A stretch of 64,000 nucleotides of DNA, taken from Parabacteroides distasonis ATCC 8503. GTDB lineage: Bacteria; Bacteroidota; Bacteroidia; Bacteroidales; Tannerellaceae. Positions 42,288 through 51,134 of this stretch are shown here, piece by piece; the stretch's first letter is position 1; every line of letters starts with the position of its first letter. Location: NCBI RefSeq assembly GCF_000012845.1, contig NC_009615.1, forward strand, positions 2,509,501 to 2,573,500, written 5' to 3'. The notes under the pieces are model-generated. The model saw nothing but the letters and a program-made list of their open reading frames with translations. It was not told the DNA's origin and did not search any database. Both the position numbers and the translations under genes were made by a program.

Positions 42288-42895
42288 TGAAAAAAGAAAT
42301 TCTATTCGTCTTGTTAAAAGACTTTGCCGACTGGGAAGGGGCTTATATCGCTCCAAACCTCAATGCAGGTGTTGAACCCGGAAGTCAAAGCAAATATATA
42401 GTTAAAACCGTATCAGTCACAAAAGAGCCGGTTATATCGATCGGAGGATTCAAGGTGCTCCCCGACTATGGGATCCATGACATTCCGGCCGATTATGCAG
42501 GGATCGTATTAATAGGTGGCATGAGCTGGTTCACCCCGGAAGCCGAAGCCATTGTTCCTCTGGTAAAAGAGGCCATCGAGAAGAAGAGGCTGGTAGCCGG
42601 AATTTGTAACGCCTCCGTCTTTCTTGGCAGGCACGGTTTCTTGAACCATGTAAATCATACCAGTAACGGATTGGATTACCTCAAACAATTCGCTGGGCCA
42701 AATTATACAGGTGAAAGTCTTTATATAAATGAACCGGCCGTCAGAGCCGGAAACATTATTACCGCCAACGGATTTGCCACTCTGGAGTTCTGTCGTGAAA
42801 TACTCTATGCGCTGGAGGCAGACTCTTCCCCAAAGATAGAGAGAAGCTATCGAATGAACAAAACAGGTGTTTGGGAAGATCCAGAAGTGGGATAA
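42287..42895 (+). CDS. DJ-1/PfpI family protein
   Basis: 202 aa of the class I glutamine amidotransferase-like fold. The nucleophile elbow is AGICNASVFLGRHG (Cys near residue 106), preceded by the IVLIGGMSWF acid region. Family members are chaperones, proteases or glyoxalases acting in stress responses; the specific activity here is not predictable. Coupled to the small gene at 42096. A hairpin at 42910-42938 ends the unit. Confidence 0.85.
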   Translation: MKKEILFVLLKDFADWEGAYIAPNLNAGVEPGSQSKYIVKTVSVTKEPVISIGGFKVLPDYGIHDIPADYAGIVLIGGMSWFTPEAEAIVPLVKEAIEKKRLVAGICNASVFLGRHGFLNHVNHTSNGLDYLKQFAGPNYTGESLYINEPAVRAGNIITANGFATLEFCREILYALEADSSPKIERSYRMNKTGVWEDPEVG

Positions 42896-42909
42896 ATCAC
42901 TTATCTAAT

Positions 42910-42938
42910 GGTGGTAGATAATAAAAACATCTACCACC
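42910..42938. terminator. Hairpin after the DJ-1/PfpI gene
   Basis: GGTGGTAGAT (42910-42919) pairs with 42929-42938. It lies between convergent genes and includes copies of the GTAGAT word also repeated at 45748-45849. Confidence 0.6.
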
Positions 42939-42963
42939 AACAACTTACATCTACCATCATTTA

Positions 42964-45039
42964 CTACTTTTCGACCACTAAATACAACCGTCCCCTACTC
43001 GCTAACTGCGTCTTAAGCCCTATCTTTTTCAAGAAACGACCAAAGACGGAGACATTGCTCATCGGAAGTTTTACGCCGCTCTTTTTTTGCAGCGATAGGT
43101 AGATCTCTCCGGCAGAGATCTTCAAACCTTCCTCCTTATGCGAAGCGGGACGATAATATTGAAAAAACAGATCCTCGAACAAAGGACGTTGTTGAAACGC
43201 CTCGTTCGCTTGCATCTGCGAAGCCTCTTCCTCATGCGTCAGCCAATAACGCTCGTTATTATTCAAGGCGGCAACCGCTTGCGCATAGAGCTGGAGATAA
43301 TCAATAGGCTGGGCATTGTCTATCATCCCTTTCACCTCGATACAAATGAAACGGCGGCTGCCGGAAGGATCGCCCAGCAAATCCGTATGGTTGCTCGTAG
43401 CGATAAAGGAAGCATAACGTTTCACCGATTCCACCTGCGTGGCATGAGGCTTGCGCACATTTACGACCGGCTTCTGCAACAGATGCTTCAAGAAGCCTTG
43501 ATGCCTCGCGCTCACTTGGTCGAACTCATCAATATTGATCAATCCGAAACGGGTAAGATACAGCTCGGCATCCCGCTTCTTGCTGAAATCGATGCTGTCC
43601 GTGTAATACTTATTCAAGTCCGGTGGCAACAGGTTGAAGCAGAACGTGGACTTTCCGCACCCCTGCCCGCCCACCAAGAGCGGGGAAAGGCTGTTGCCAT
43701 GCTGTTTGTCACGTCCCTGCCAGTGCGCTACCATCGACAGGAACCAAGTGTAAAACAACTGTTCCCACCGTACGTTGTCGCAAGGGATGCGTGCGGCCAG
43801 CGGACGGATGCGATCCTTGCCATCCCACACGGGCAAGCGGGTCAAATAGTCCTCGATAGGCGCATAGTCCGGGATGCGATCTGAAAAGACAAAACGCCGT
43901 ACATCCCTGTCCCATAGCTGCAATCCTTCTTTCTGGGCATTCAAGGCGATACTGTTCAGTACACGATCCGTCACGGGGCGATAGTCAAAACAGAACGTGT
44001 TTTTCTCCCGATATTCCGGTCCGCCGGACATCAGATTGTACCGGAAATCGTAACGACGGTTCATAAACTCCTCCATTTTCAAGCTCTGTAGTTGCTCCGG
44101 CTTGTAAAGGGACGTACAACCAAAGTCCGAATCGGAGGCTAACCGATACGACTGCCTCAAGGTCTCCCGGATCTCCACTTCCGAGATCAGATTCCCCAGA
44201 TAGAGCATCGTCCACTTCACACAATCCTCCTCTTCTACCCCAGCCGCGAAACAAAGTCTTCCAAGAGTGACCAACAAAGGTTTGAAATCCACCTTTATGC
44301 TCAAACTTCCATGTTCCTCCAAAGCCCGCTGCAAAGCGAATTCATATTGGATGGCAACGTAACGGTATTGGTCATAAAGCGTCTGCCCGGCACTCTCTAC
44401 CGGTACCGGCACCCGTTTTTCGAACCGTTCCTGGTAGGCGCTTTCGTCGGGCATAGCCACAGGCTGCTCCAGATGAATGGAAAGAGCGTCCGGATTGTAA
44501 TACACATCGGCATCATAACTGAGGCGACAACCCATCTCCAGCACCGGACGTTTCAGCTCGATGGGATAAGAAAGGCGAGGCTCATACGTCTTGAGCGCAT
44601 GTCGGTAAGCGTGCGCATGAAAAACCTCGGCATCCGTACGCGAACGGGGAAGCGACCCGTCGGGATAGGTATAAGCCACCACGAACTTCACGCTCCGTCC
44701 GCTAGAGCCGATCATAGCGAACAGTGTCTGCGGATATTCCACTATTTTTTGTTTCAAGGACAAAGCCTCTTCTATGCTCTTCAATCGATTGATCTCCAGC
44801 AAAATCCAGCCATTATACTCCTTCAACTCGCCTTTTCGAAAAGTTCCGGCAAAGAGCAACTGAGGTAATTTCCGGGTAAACGGATACCGTTTGTCGGGAT
44901 AAGCCCGCCTTAATTTCTCTCGAAAGAGCGCAAGCTTATCCCTCGTCCGCTCATCCTTTACCCATGCCACGATCTCCTCCATACGCATCGCCCGCTGCGC
45001 GACGGTATGTCGATAGGCTGTTTGCTTGGTTATTTTCAT
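42964..45039 (-). CDS. VirE/VapE-family helicase protein
   Basis: 691 aa from ATG 45039; the longer in-frame start at 45102 is less likely. The N-terminal 150 residues are the VirE/BT4734-like primase-associated domain. The C-terminal SF3-like helicase has Walker A VGGQGCGKSTFCF and Walker B LINIDEFDQVSAR, then a sensor ASFIATSNHTDLL. Such proteins occur beside DUF6078 in many Bacteroidales genomes and resemble plasmid or phage replication helicases. Flanked by unusual repeats (45113-45210, 45748-45849, 42914-42954), which support a replication-module origin. Role in the host is unknown. Confidence 0.82.
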   Translation of the reverse strand: MKITKQTAYRHTVAQRAMRMEEIVAWVKDERTRDKLALFREKLRRAYPDKRYPFTRKLPQLLFAGTFRKGELKEYNGWILLEINRLKSIEEALSLKQKIVEYPQTLFAMIGSSGRSVKFVVAYTYPDGSLPRSRTDAEVFHAHAYRHALKTYEPRLSYPIELKRPVLEMGCRLSYDADVYYNPDALSIHLEQPVAMPDESAYQERFEKRVPVPVESAGQTLYDQYRYVAIQYEFALQRALEEHGSLSIKVDFKPLLVTLGRLCFAAGVEEEDCVKWTMLYLGNLISEVEIRETLRQSYRLASDSDFGCTSLYKPEQLQSLKMEEFMNRRYDFRYNLMSGGPEYREKNTFCFDYRPVTDRVLNSIALNAQKEGLQLWDRDVRRFVFSDRIPDYAPIEDYLTRLPVWDGKDRIRPLAARIPCDNVRWEQLFYTWFLSMVAHWQGRDKQHGNSLSPLLVGGQGCGKSTFCFNLLPPDLNKYYTDSIDFSKKRDAELYLTRFGLINIDEFDQVSARHQGFLKHLLQKPVVNVRKPHATQVESVKRYASFIATSNHTDLLGDPSGSRRFICIEVKGMIDNAQPIDYLQLYAQAVAALNNNERYWLTHEEEASQMQANEAFQQRPLFEDLFFQYYRPASHKEEGLKISAGEIYLSLQKKSGVKLPMSNVSVFGRFLKKIGLKTQLASRGRLYLVVEK

Positions 45040-45112
45040 GTCTAATATATCATTTAAGAAGTTGAATAACTTATGCTTACAGTTTTTCCTATAGAAAAAC
45101 AAAAGTTTTATT

Positions 45113-45210
45113 AGGGGAAAACTTTAGTTTCTTACTAAAGAAACTTTTGTTTCCTCTAGGAGAAACTTTTGTTTTCCCTAAGAGAAACTCTTTGTTCTCC
45201 TAAGGGAAAC
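45113..45210. repeat. Tandem 22-bp repeats, about 4.3 units
   Basis: Units start with AAACTTTTGTTT or close variants and have a period of 22-23 bp. Each unit is partly self-complementary. They lie upstream of the VirE/VapE gene and after the DUF6078 gene on the minus strand, where a promoter/operator or replication iterons would be expected. Confidence 0.65.
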
Positions 45211-45222
45211 TCTTATCAGCTC

Positions 45223-45663
45223 TTATCCTTTCGTCCATCGGTAGCCACTCAGCCAAGCATCAAAGACTGGCTCATCCTTTACTCCGTACATCCGAAAGAC
45301 CTGACGGATATACTGTTGGTCTTCAGGCGAGAAGGTTCTTTCCTTGCGCTTAAACTGATAAAACTTATTCTTACCGTATGTCATCAACAGACGTTGCTTG
45401 ATGCGTTTCGCCTCCAGATAAGGTATCTGGTCTAATAGGTGATCCATGCCGACAGCGTATTGCACGGGAGTATCCGCCATGAAAGCCGCACACTTTCCGG
45501 TAGGACTGGTACGTGCGGGATTCACGACACTCACCGCCCAAAGCGTATCGGGGATAAAACGGATGATTTGATGCCGCAAGCAGCGGTTGGCGTTCTTACA
45601 ATTTCCATTAAAACAATGTACAAAGCCTGTCGGCACCATAGCGTAATCGAGTTTTTCTATCAT
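45223..45663 (-). CDS. DUF6078 family protein
   Basis: 146 aa from ATG 45663; a longer frame start at 45699 overlaps the promoter box. It begins MIEKLDYAMVPTGFVHCFNG, with a Cys cluster (HCFNGNCKNANRCLRHQ) that could bind zinc. The C-terminal TYGKNKFYQFKRKERTFSPE resembles a DNA-binding tail. It is encoded just upstream of the VirE/VapE gene on the same strand and probably regulates or assists it; function unproven. Confidence 0.75.
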   Translation of the reverse strand: MIEKLDYAMVPTGFVHCFNGNCKNANRCLRHQIIRFIPDTLWAVSVVNPARTSPTGKCAAFMADTPVQYAVGMDHLLDQIPYLEAKRIKQRLLMTYGKNKFYQFKRKERTFSPEDQQYIRQVFRMYGVKDEPVFDAWLSGYRWTKG

Positions 45664-45687
45664 ATCTTTTAGATTTTCAGTATTCCT

Positions 45688-45695
45688 CAAATATA
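45688..45695 (-). promoter_or_regulatory. -7 box for the DUF6078/VapE operon
   Basis: TATATTTG on the minus strand, 25 bp before the ATG at 45663. Confidence 0.5.
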
Positions 45696-45747
45696 ACACT
45701 TTTTTCCTTCATGCGAAAAGAAAATTGCATGAAAATCAATAATAAAT

Positions 45748-45849
45748 GGTAGATATTGAATAATAATTGTAGATGTTTGGAGATCTACAACCAACAGATA
45801 ATACTCTCATTTACAAAAAGTATATAATAGAGTGGTAGATATTGTAGAT
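45748..45849. repeat. Five GTAGAT/ATCTAC copies in 102 bp
   Basis: GTAGAT at 45748, 45768, 45835 and 45844 and its inverse at 45783. The same word recurs three times at 42914-42954 on the far side of the module. They may be protein-binding sites of a replication or regulatory protein. Confidence 0.5.
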
Positions 45850-45986
45850 ATTTTTATAAATTCAATGTTACAGGAAACTCATAATACGTAAAAGACCGAG
45901 CCAATACAACTTCTTCATCTTTTCACTATCACATAGCAGGATATTTTATATCTTTATTGCCTGTTTATAATCATGATTGGATACAT

Positions 45987-46431
45987 ATGGACATAGATTT
46001 CGAATCATACATCCGTGGTAGTGAGCCCGACAAAAAAGAAAAGGCTTCAGCTTGGAAAACAGCCATTGGTTTACAAGCTGTAGATGGCTTGCAAACATCC
46101 GATTATTTAAAAGATACAGCTATAAAGCATTTGCGTAGCATCGGTTTTGACGTGAACAATGATCTGTTTGCCGACAACTCTTGGTACTTTCGCAATGCGC
46201 TGGTTCGTGCGAATTATAGAAATGTGCGAAAAGACGTTGAACCGGATATGAGTTTCTTGATCGCATTTTTCAGAAACTTAATGATGGGAGAAAATCATGA
46301 CCCCACAACAGCCAACCGAACAAGTCGACCGAACAAGTACCGAACAAGCTAACCGAACAGTTCAGCGCACCGCTTTTAGCTATCGTAAAGGCTATCGGGA
46401 CAGAACAATGTTCATTGAAAGTAAAAAGTGA
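45987..46431 (+). pseudogene. fic-like gene with internal deletion
   Basis: The start, IDFESYIRGSEPDKKEKAS and GLQAVDGLQTSDYLKDTAIK, matches the N-terminus of Fic/DUF4172-like cell filamentation proteins. The sequence then jumps to a C-terminal part, SWYFRNALVRANYRN and FFRNLMMGE. The HPFxxGNGR catalytic core is missing. After a frameshift the tail shows the repeated TEQ/RT words of the usual wHTH linker. It is a remnant of a Fic AMP-transferase and should be inactive. Confidence 0.65.
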
Positions 46432-46461
46432 TTACAAACAATTTGCATAGATAAACAAAGA

Positions 46462-47358
46462 ATGAAAACATCCATCAATTACCTTCCCGAACAAAAACGG
46501 GATGACCTCAGAAGAATTGTAGAGTGCGTACTGGAAGTACTTCCCGATTGCGAGATGATCATTCTCTACGGAAGTTATGCCCGGAATACATACGTTGACT
46601 ACGACCAACGCATCGAATACGGTATCCGCACCTGTTTTATGAGCGATTATGATATTTTGGTAGTTACCAATACCCGTTTCCAAAGATATATTATCAATCA
46701 CATCTTGAGCAAGGCCACCGATAATTACTACAAAGGGAAGAACAGATACGCATCCACCACCGTACAATTTATAGACGAAAGCATCGACGACTTGAATAAA
46801 GCCATCGATAAAAACCGATATTTCTATACCGATATCAAGCGAGAAGGTATCATGCTTTACAACAGCGGCCGTTATAAGTTGGCCCGCCGTCGTAAACTGA
46901 ACTATCGGGAGATAAAAGAGTTGGCGGAGGAGTATTACAACGACAGGTTTGAACGTGCGAATGATTTTTTACGAAATGCAATGTATGACAAAAACGACGA
47001 GAGATATAAAATATGTTCTTTTCATTTGCATCAAGCTTGTGAGAATTATTACAACAGCATAATCTTGACTTTTACATTGTATAGTCCCAAAGAGCATAGC
47101 CTAATAACGTTATCCGGCAGAGCCAAAACGCATTCCCTAGAGTCATCCGAAGCCTTTCCCCGGGATACGGAAGAAGAAAAACGACTTTTCGATTTGCTGC
47201 AGGACGCATACGTTCAGGCTCGTTATAATTTACACTTCCGCGTCACTAAAGAAGATATCGAGGCGCTTATCCCCAAAGTAGAACTGCTCCGGGATATCAC
47301 ACGACAATGTTGCGAGGAGAGAATCAAAGTGTATGCGGCAAAACAAAGACAGGTTTGA
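46462..47358 (+). CDS. Nucleotidyltransferase-HEPN fusion protein
   Basis: 298 aa. The N-terminal MNT domain has ILYGSYARNTYVDYD and a following DYDILVV. The C-terminal HEPN domain includes a HLHQACENYY helix and ARYNLHF. In MNT-HEPN toxin-antitoxin pairs these are separate proteins; the fused form is also common in Bacteroidales. Its last 35 bp overlap the end of the convergent alcohol dehydrogenase gene, which is unusual. Confidence 0.82.
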   Translation: MKTSINYLPEQKRDDLRRIVECVLEVLPDCEMIILYGSYARNTYVDYDQRIEYGIRTCFMSDYDILVVTNTRFQRYIINHILSKATDNYYKGKNRYASTTVQFIDESIDDLNKAIDKNRYFYTDIKREGIMLYNSGRYKLARRRKLNYREIKELAEEYYNDRFERANDFLRNAMYDKNDERYKICSFHLHQACENYYNSIILTFTLYSPKEHSLITLSGRAKTHSLESSEAFPRDTEEEKRLFDLLQDAYVQARYNLHFRVTKEDIEALIPKVELLRDITRQCCEERIKVYAAKQRQV

Positions 47359-48397
47359 TGAGATTCCCCTCAATCGCCACCTTTATAACCCCATCCAACC
47401 TGTTTTCGAAGATACGGTAAGCCTCCTCAATCTCGTTCAATGGAAACTTATGGGTAATAAGAGGCGTCGTGTCTATCTTACCTTCTTCTATTAGGTTAAG
47501 AATCTCGGCGCAATCGCAGCCATCCACCCCACCAGTCTTGAACGTCAAGTTCTTGCCATACATGTCTGGCAAAGGAAGAAGCTGAGGTTTATCATAGAGG
47601 GCTACGATGGTGACAATGGCGTTCGGACGGGCACAATCCCATGCCAAGCGGAAGGTATCCTCACTCCCCGCGACCTCCAATACGACATCCGCACCGCCAT
47701 GATCGCTGTTACGAAGAACAAATTCCTTACAGTTTTTGGGATCTGTCACCAAGACTTCTGGATAACGCTGACGAACGAACCGGGCCCTTTCCGGAGACTT
47801 CTCGCAAACAATAATACGTCGTGGCTTCTTCAACAACACGCACAACAAAGTACAGATCCCCGTAGGACCAGCGCCAATAATGAGAACCGTATCCTCCTCT
47901 GAGACCTCCGAGATGCGGGCAGCCCAAAAACCTGTCGCTAACACATCACCGACCAGCAAAGCCTGCTCATCACTGACCGTATCTGGGATACGATTCAAGC
48001 CTCGATCCGCATAAGGAACCCGGACATACTCCGCCTGCCCCCCATCGATACGACAGCCCAACGCCCAACCGCCATTGGGATCGGTACAATTATTGACATA
48101 TCCACGCCGGCAGAAGAAACACTCTCCGCAAAAGGTCTCGACATTCACGGTCACCCTGTCACCCGGCTTGACTGCAGTAACATCGGCACCCACCTTTTCC
48201 ACCACACCAACCATCTCATGCCCAACGGTTATTCCGGGTACCGCACGTGGTACGCTACCGTGTTTAATATGAAGATCGCTAGAACAAATGCTACCCAAAG
48301 TCACTCGTACGATAGCGTCCCGTGAATCCTTTATTTCCGGTATCGGTTTCTCCCGCAATTCAAATTTCCCTTGTTCAATATAAGTGTACGCAAGCAT
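47324..48397 (-). CDS. Zinc-dependent alcohol dehydrogenase family protein
   Basis: 357 aa MDR dehydrogenase. Catalytic zinc ligands lie in SICSSDLHI and VGHEMVG; the structural zinc site is CGECFFCRRGYVNNC; the NAD motif is LIIGAGPTGIC. It oxidises secondary alcohols or polyols with NAD(P); the substrate is not predictable. A -7 box (TATCTTTG, minus strand, 48428-48435) lies 31 bp upstream. The gene is divergent from the flavodoxin gene and overlaps the NT-HEPN gene at its 3' end. Confidence 0.9.
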   Translation of the reverse strand: MLAYTYIEQGKFELREKPIPEIKDSRDAIVRVTLGSICSSDLHIKHGSVPRAVPGITVGHEMVGVVEKVGADVTAVKPGDRVTVNVETFCGECFFCRRGYVNNCTDPNGGWALGCRIDGGQAEYVRVPYADRGLNRIPDTVSDEQALLVGDVLATGFWAARISEVSEEDTVLIIGAGPTGICTLLCVLLKKPRRIIVCEKSPERARFVRQRYPEVLVTDPKNCKEFVLRNSDHGGADVVLEVAGSEDTFRLAWDCARPNAIVTIVALYDKPQLLPLPDMYGKNLTFKTGGVDGCDCAEILNLIEEGKIDTTPLITHKFPLNEIEEAYRIFENRLDGVIKVAIEGNLIKPVFVLPHTL

Positions 48398-48427
48398 GAT
48401 ACTTCCTTCTTTTTGTTAATCGCCTTA

Positions 48428-48435
48428 CAAAGATA
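48428..48435 (-). promoter_or_regulatory. -7 box of the alcohol dehydrogenase gene
   Basis: TATCTTTG on the minus strand, 31 bp before the ATG. Confidence 0.5.
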
Positions 48436-48570
48436 AGGATCGTATCGCCAAAAATATCAGATATATCAGTAATTTGGGTACAAACTGTTTCATTTTTCTC
48501 TCCTATCTTTATCGCCATAAATACATAGCATTCTCGTAATGAATATAAAAACAACAAAAATTCAAGAAGT

Positions 48571-49113
48571 ATGAAACGAATCGTATTATTCATGGTCATG
48601 GTCTCAATGGTATGTATCGCCTCTTATGCGCAAAAGGCTGCCGAAGGGACAAAAGTTTTAGTGGCTTACTTCTCGGCAACGGGAAATACTGAAAAAGCGG
48701 CCCAACAAGTCGCGTCTATTGTCAGCGGTGATCTTCACAAGATCCAACCTGAGAAAAGCTATACCTCCGCCGATCTGAACTGGCGGGATAAATCCTCACG
48801 CAGCAGCGTAGAGATGGACGATCCGACATCACGACCGGCCTTTATCGATGATTTGAAGAACCTAGCGGAGTATGACACCGTTTACCTAGGATTTCCCATC
48901 TGGTGGAATCAAGCTCCAAGACTCATCAACACCTTTTTGGAGAAATACGATCTCTCGGGCAAAACCGTTATCCCATTCGCCACATCAGGCAGCAGCAATA
49001 TCTCGAACGCAGAGAGTGAATTGCGGAAAGCCTATCCGGATGTGAACTGGCAAAAAGGGAAGTTGATGAACGGAGCGACAGAAGAAGATATCAAGAATTG
49101 GACTAAAAAATAA
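48571..49113 (+). CDS. Flavodoxin with signal peptide
   Basis: 180 aa. Signal peptide MKRIVLFMVMVSMVCIASYA, then a flavodoxin fold with the FMN phosphate loop AYFSATGNTEKAA and aromatic-flanked loops (GFPIWWNQAP). Predicted exported or periplasmic flavodoxin that passes electrons, possibly with the flavin reductase next to it. The stop is followed at once by the flavin reductase start (spacing 6 bp to ATG 49120). Confidence 0.88.
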   Translation: MKRIVLFMVMVSMVCIASYAQKAAEGTKVLVAYFSATGNTEKAAQQVASIVSGDLHKIQPEKSYTSADLNWRDKSSRSSVEMDDPTSRPAFIDDLKNLAEYDTVYLGFPIWWNQAPRLINTFLEKYDLSGKTVIPFATSGSSNISNAESELRKAYPDVNWQKGKLMNGATEEDIKNWTKK

Positions 49114-49119
49114 ATGATT

Positions 49120-49680
49120 ATGAGAAAGAATTTTGGTGCGAAGCCTTTGAGCTATCCGCAACCCGTATTTATTATCGCCACGTATGGAGAAGATGGAACT
49201 CCCGATGCGATGAACGCCGCTTGGGGCGGTATCAGTGAGATGAATGAGATCAGCATGTGTCTTAGCGCCGGTCACAAGACAGTTAAGAATATCCTGAAGC
49301 GTAGAGCTTTCACGGTAAGCATGGCAGATGCCGATCATGTCGTGGCTTGTGATTATGTAGGCATCGTGTCGGGCAATAAAGTTACCGACAAGTTTGCCAA
49401 AGCAGGATTTCACGCTACAAAATCAGACTTCGTAGATGCTCCGTTGATCGACGAATTGGCCGTGGCTATCGAATGTAAATTGAAAGATTACGATCCGGAT
49501 ACTTGCATACTCCGTGGCGAGATCGTAAATGTCAGTGTTGACGAGCGTGTACTTGATGAGAACGGCAAGGTGAATGTAGCTAAAGCCGCTCCCATCATCT
49601 TTGATCCATTCAACAACGACTATTTGAGAGTGGGCGAAAAGGTAGGAAATGCCTTTTCCGATGGAAAACAATTGAAATAA
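49120..49680 (+). CDS. Flavin reductase/flavoredoxin family protein
   Basis: 186 aa from ATG 49120; an ATG two codons earlier directly follows the flavodoxin stop and is also possible. It matches the flavin reductase-like FMN-binding fold (NFGAKPLSYPQPVFII, DAMNAAWGGISEM). Likely uses FMN to transfer electrons, as a partner of the flavodoxin upstream. A perfect 17-bp hairpin terminates the unit at 49697-49738. Confidence 0.88.
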   Translation: MRKNFGAKPLSYPQPVFIIATYGEDGTPDAMNAAWGGISEMNEISMCLSAGHKTVKNILKRRAFTVSMADADHVVACDYVGIVSGNKVTDKFAKAGFHATKSDFVDAPLIDELAVAIECKLKDYDPDTCILRGEIVNVSVDERVLDENGKVNVAKAAPIIFDPFNNDYLRVGEKVGNAFSDGKQLK

Positions 49681-49696
49681 ATGACAGGGTAATAGC

Positions 49697-49740
49697 AATT
49701 AGTATTGATAGTAGCCTAGATTACTATCAATACTAATTTT
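49697..49740. terminator. Bidirectional terminator, perfect 17-bp hairpin
   Basis: 49697-49713 pairs with 49722-49738 around an 8-nt loop, between the convergent flavin reductase and SDR39U1-lipocalin genes. A T-rich tail is present on the plus side. Confidence 0.85.
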
Positions 49741-49753
49741 GGAAACTATGTAA

Positions 49754-51049
49754 TCAAATTCTGTTATAAACCAATTTAGAGATATCATATCCTCGTTTCA
49801 TTATCTTGCCAAGCAAATCTTCCATAACCGCTTCCGGCAAGGATTTATCACGACTCAAAATCCAGAGATACTTGTCAGAACTGCTGCCTACCACAACATA
49901 CTGATAATGTTCGTCGAGTTCGAAGATATAATAATCTGAATAGAACCATAAAAAGAAAGCGACTTTCAATTTACCCGGGCTATTTTCTGGTTCTGGCTGT
50001 TTCGCCCGGCCTACTGCTTTTTTATGGATTCCATCTTTAAACCCCTCGTTTTCCACACGGATTCTTCCATCCGATCGCAATGTATAAGTAGCCGTAACAT
50101 CCGTCATACCTTTCTCGAAATGATTCTCGTAACGGGCGATCTCATACCACCGTCCCATATACCGGCGGACATCCAGTGCCTGCACGGTACGATGATCTGT
50201 TATATTCATAAGCTTTTCTATTGTCGGATAATCATATGTAAAACCAGACTCCAATAATTTCGTAGGATGAACCGTTTGCCCCTCCGTTACAAACGAGGCT
50301 CCTTCACCGAACATCAGTCGGAAAATGAATGTAGGCAAAGGCATAACCCAACGGGTTCCATCCGCTCTCGCCAGCGCATATGCCAGTTGCTTTTGGGTGA
50401 TGCATTGCGGAGAGACAAGATTGACCACTCCTCTCAACGTACTATTTTGTATCATAAAATCAAAAGAGCGGCACAAATCATGCACGCTGATCCACGGAAA
50501 ACTCTGTTGGCCATCGCCTATCACCACACCTATCCGGGAGAGACGTTGCAAATGAAGCATCTGTCTCAATGCCCCGCCATCCTCCGAGAGTACGACCCCG
50601 AACCGGGCAATCACAAGCCGCACATCCGGCAAACACGCCCGCGCTTCCTTTTCCCATGCGCCACATAACCGGGCCAAGAAATCCTCACCTTGCCGATTGT
50701 TATATTCGTCATATTCTCCGGATGTGGGATAATAGCCTACGGCAGAAGTTGATATAAACAACTTTGGGAGAATATCCCGGGTATTTATGGCATTTACCAA
50801 CTGATGGGTTGTCCGGATTCTACTATCATATAATTCTTGCTTATACGCTTTTGTCCAGCGCTTATTAATGGAAGCACCCGCCAGATTAATGACCACATCA
50901 CACGATTCCACACGATGGCATAGCTCATCGAAATTCTCCTCCTTGAACAGGTTCCTTCCTAAAGGAACCACCTCATCACCCTTTTCCGTGAAAAAAAGAG
51001 TAAGATGCTGTCCTATGTATCCACTCGCACCGCTAATCGCTATTTTCAT
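49754..51049 (-). CDS. SDR39U1 (YfcH-like) oxidoreductase fused to lipocalin
   Basis: 431 aa. Residues 1-285 are an extended SDR of the TIGR01777/SDR39U1 group: NAD motif ISGASGYIGQHL, ISTSAVGYYPTSGEY (YxxxK region), and the DGQQSFPWISVHD motif. Residues 290-431 are a bacterial lipocalin (Blc-like): MGRWYEIARYENHFEKGMTD, then strands with DYYIFELDEHYQYVVVG. The fusion in one chain suggests a link between a nucleotide-sugar or lipid oxidoreductase and hydrophobic-ligand binding. No signal peptide, so it is cytoplasmic. Usually the two parts are separate genes; function unknown. Confidence 0.85.
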   Translation of the reverse strand: MKIAISGASGYIGQHLTLFFTEKGDEVVPLGRNLFKEENFDELCHRVESCDVVINLAGASINKRWTKAYKQELYDSRIRTTHQLVNAINTRDILPKLFISTSAVGYYPTSGEYDEYNNRQGEDFLARLCGAWEKEARACLPDVRLVIARFGVVLSEDGGALRQMLHLQRLSRIGVVIGDGQQSFPWISVHDLCRSFDFMIQNSTLRGVVNLVSPQCITQKQLAYALARADGTRWVMPLPTFIFRLMFGEGASFVTEGQTVHPTKLLESGFTYDYPTIEKLMNITDHRTVQALDVRRYMGRWYEIARYENHFEKGMTDVTATYTLRSDGRIRVENEGFKDGIHKKAVGRAKQPEPENSPGKLKVAFFLWFYSDYYIFELDEHYQYVVVGSSSDKYLWILSRDKSLPEAVMEDLLGKIMKRGYDISKLVYNRI

Positions 51050-51104
51050 GATTCTAAATGATCTTTACCTTATAAACAAGCGCACAACCTATTTAGTTAA
51101 ACAC

Positions 51105-51112
51105 TATATTTG
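51105..51112 (+). promoter_or_regulatory. -7 box of the SDR gene
   Basis: TATATTTG, 23 bp before ATG 51135, likely promoter of the SDR-GNAT-GNAT group. Confidence 0.5.
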
Positions 51113-51134
51113 TTCTTTCAACTAATAATGGATC

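Noticed and set aside
45113..45210. CRISPR array
   Set aside because: The units are tandem without unique spacers and no cas genes are present in the window.
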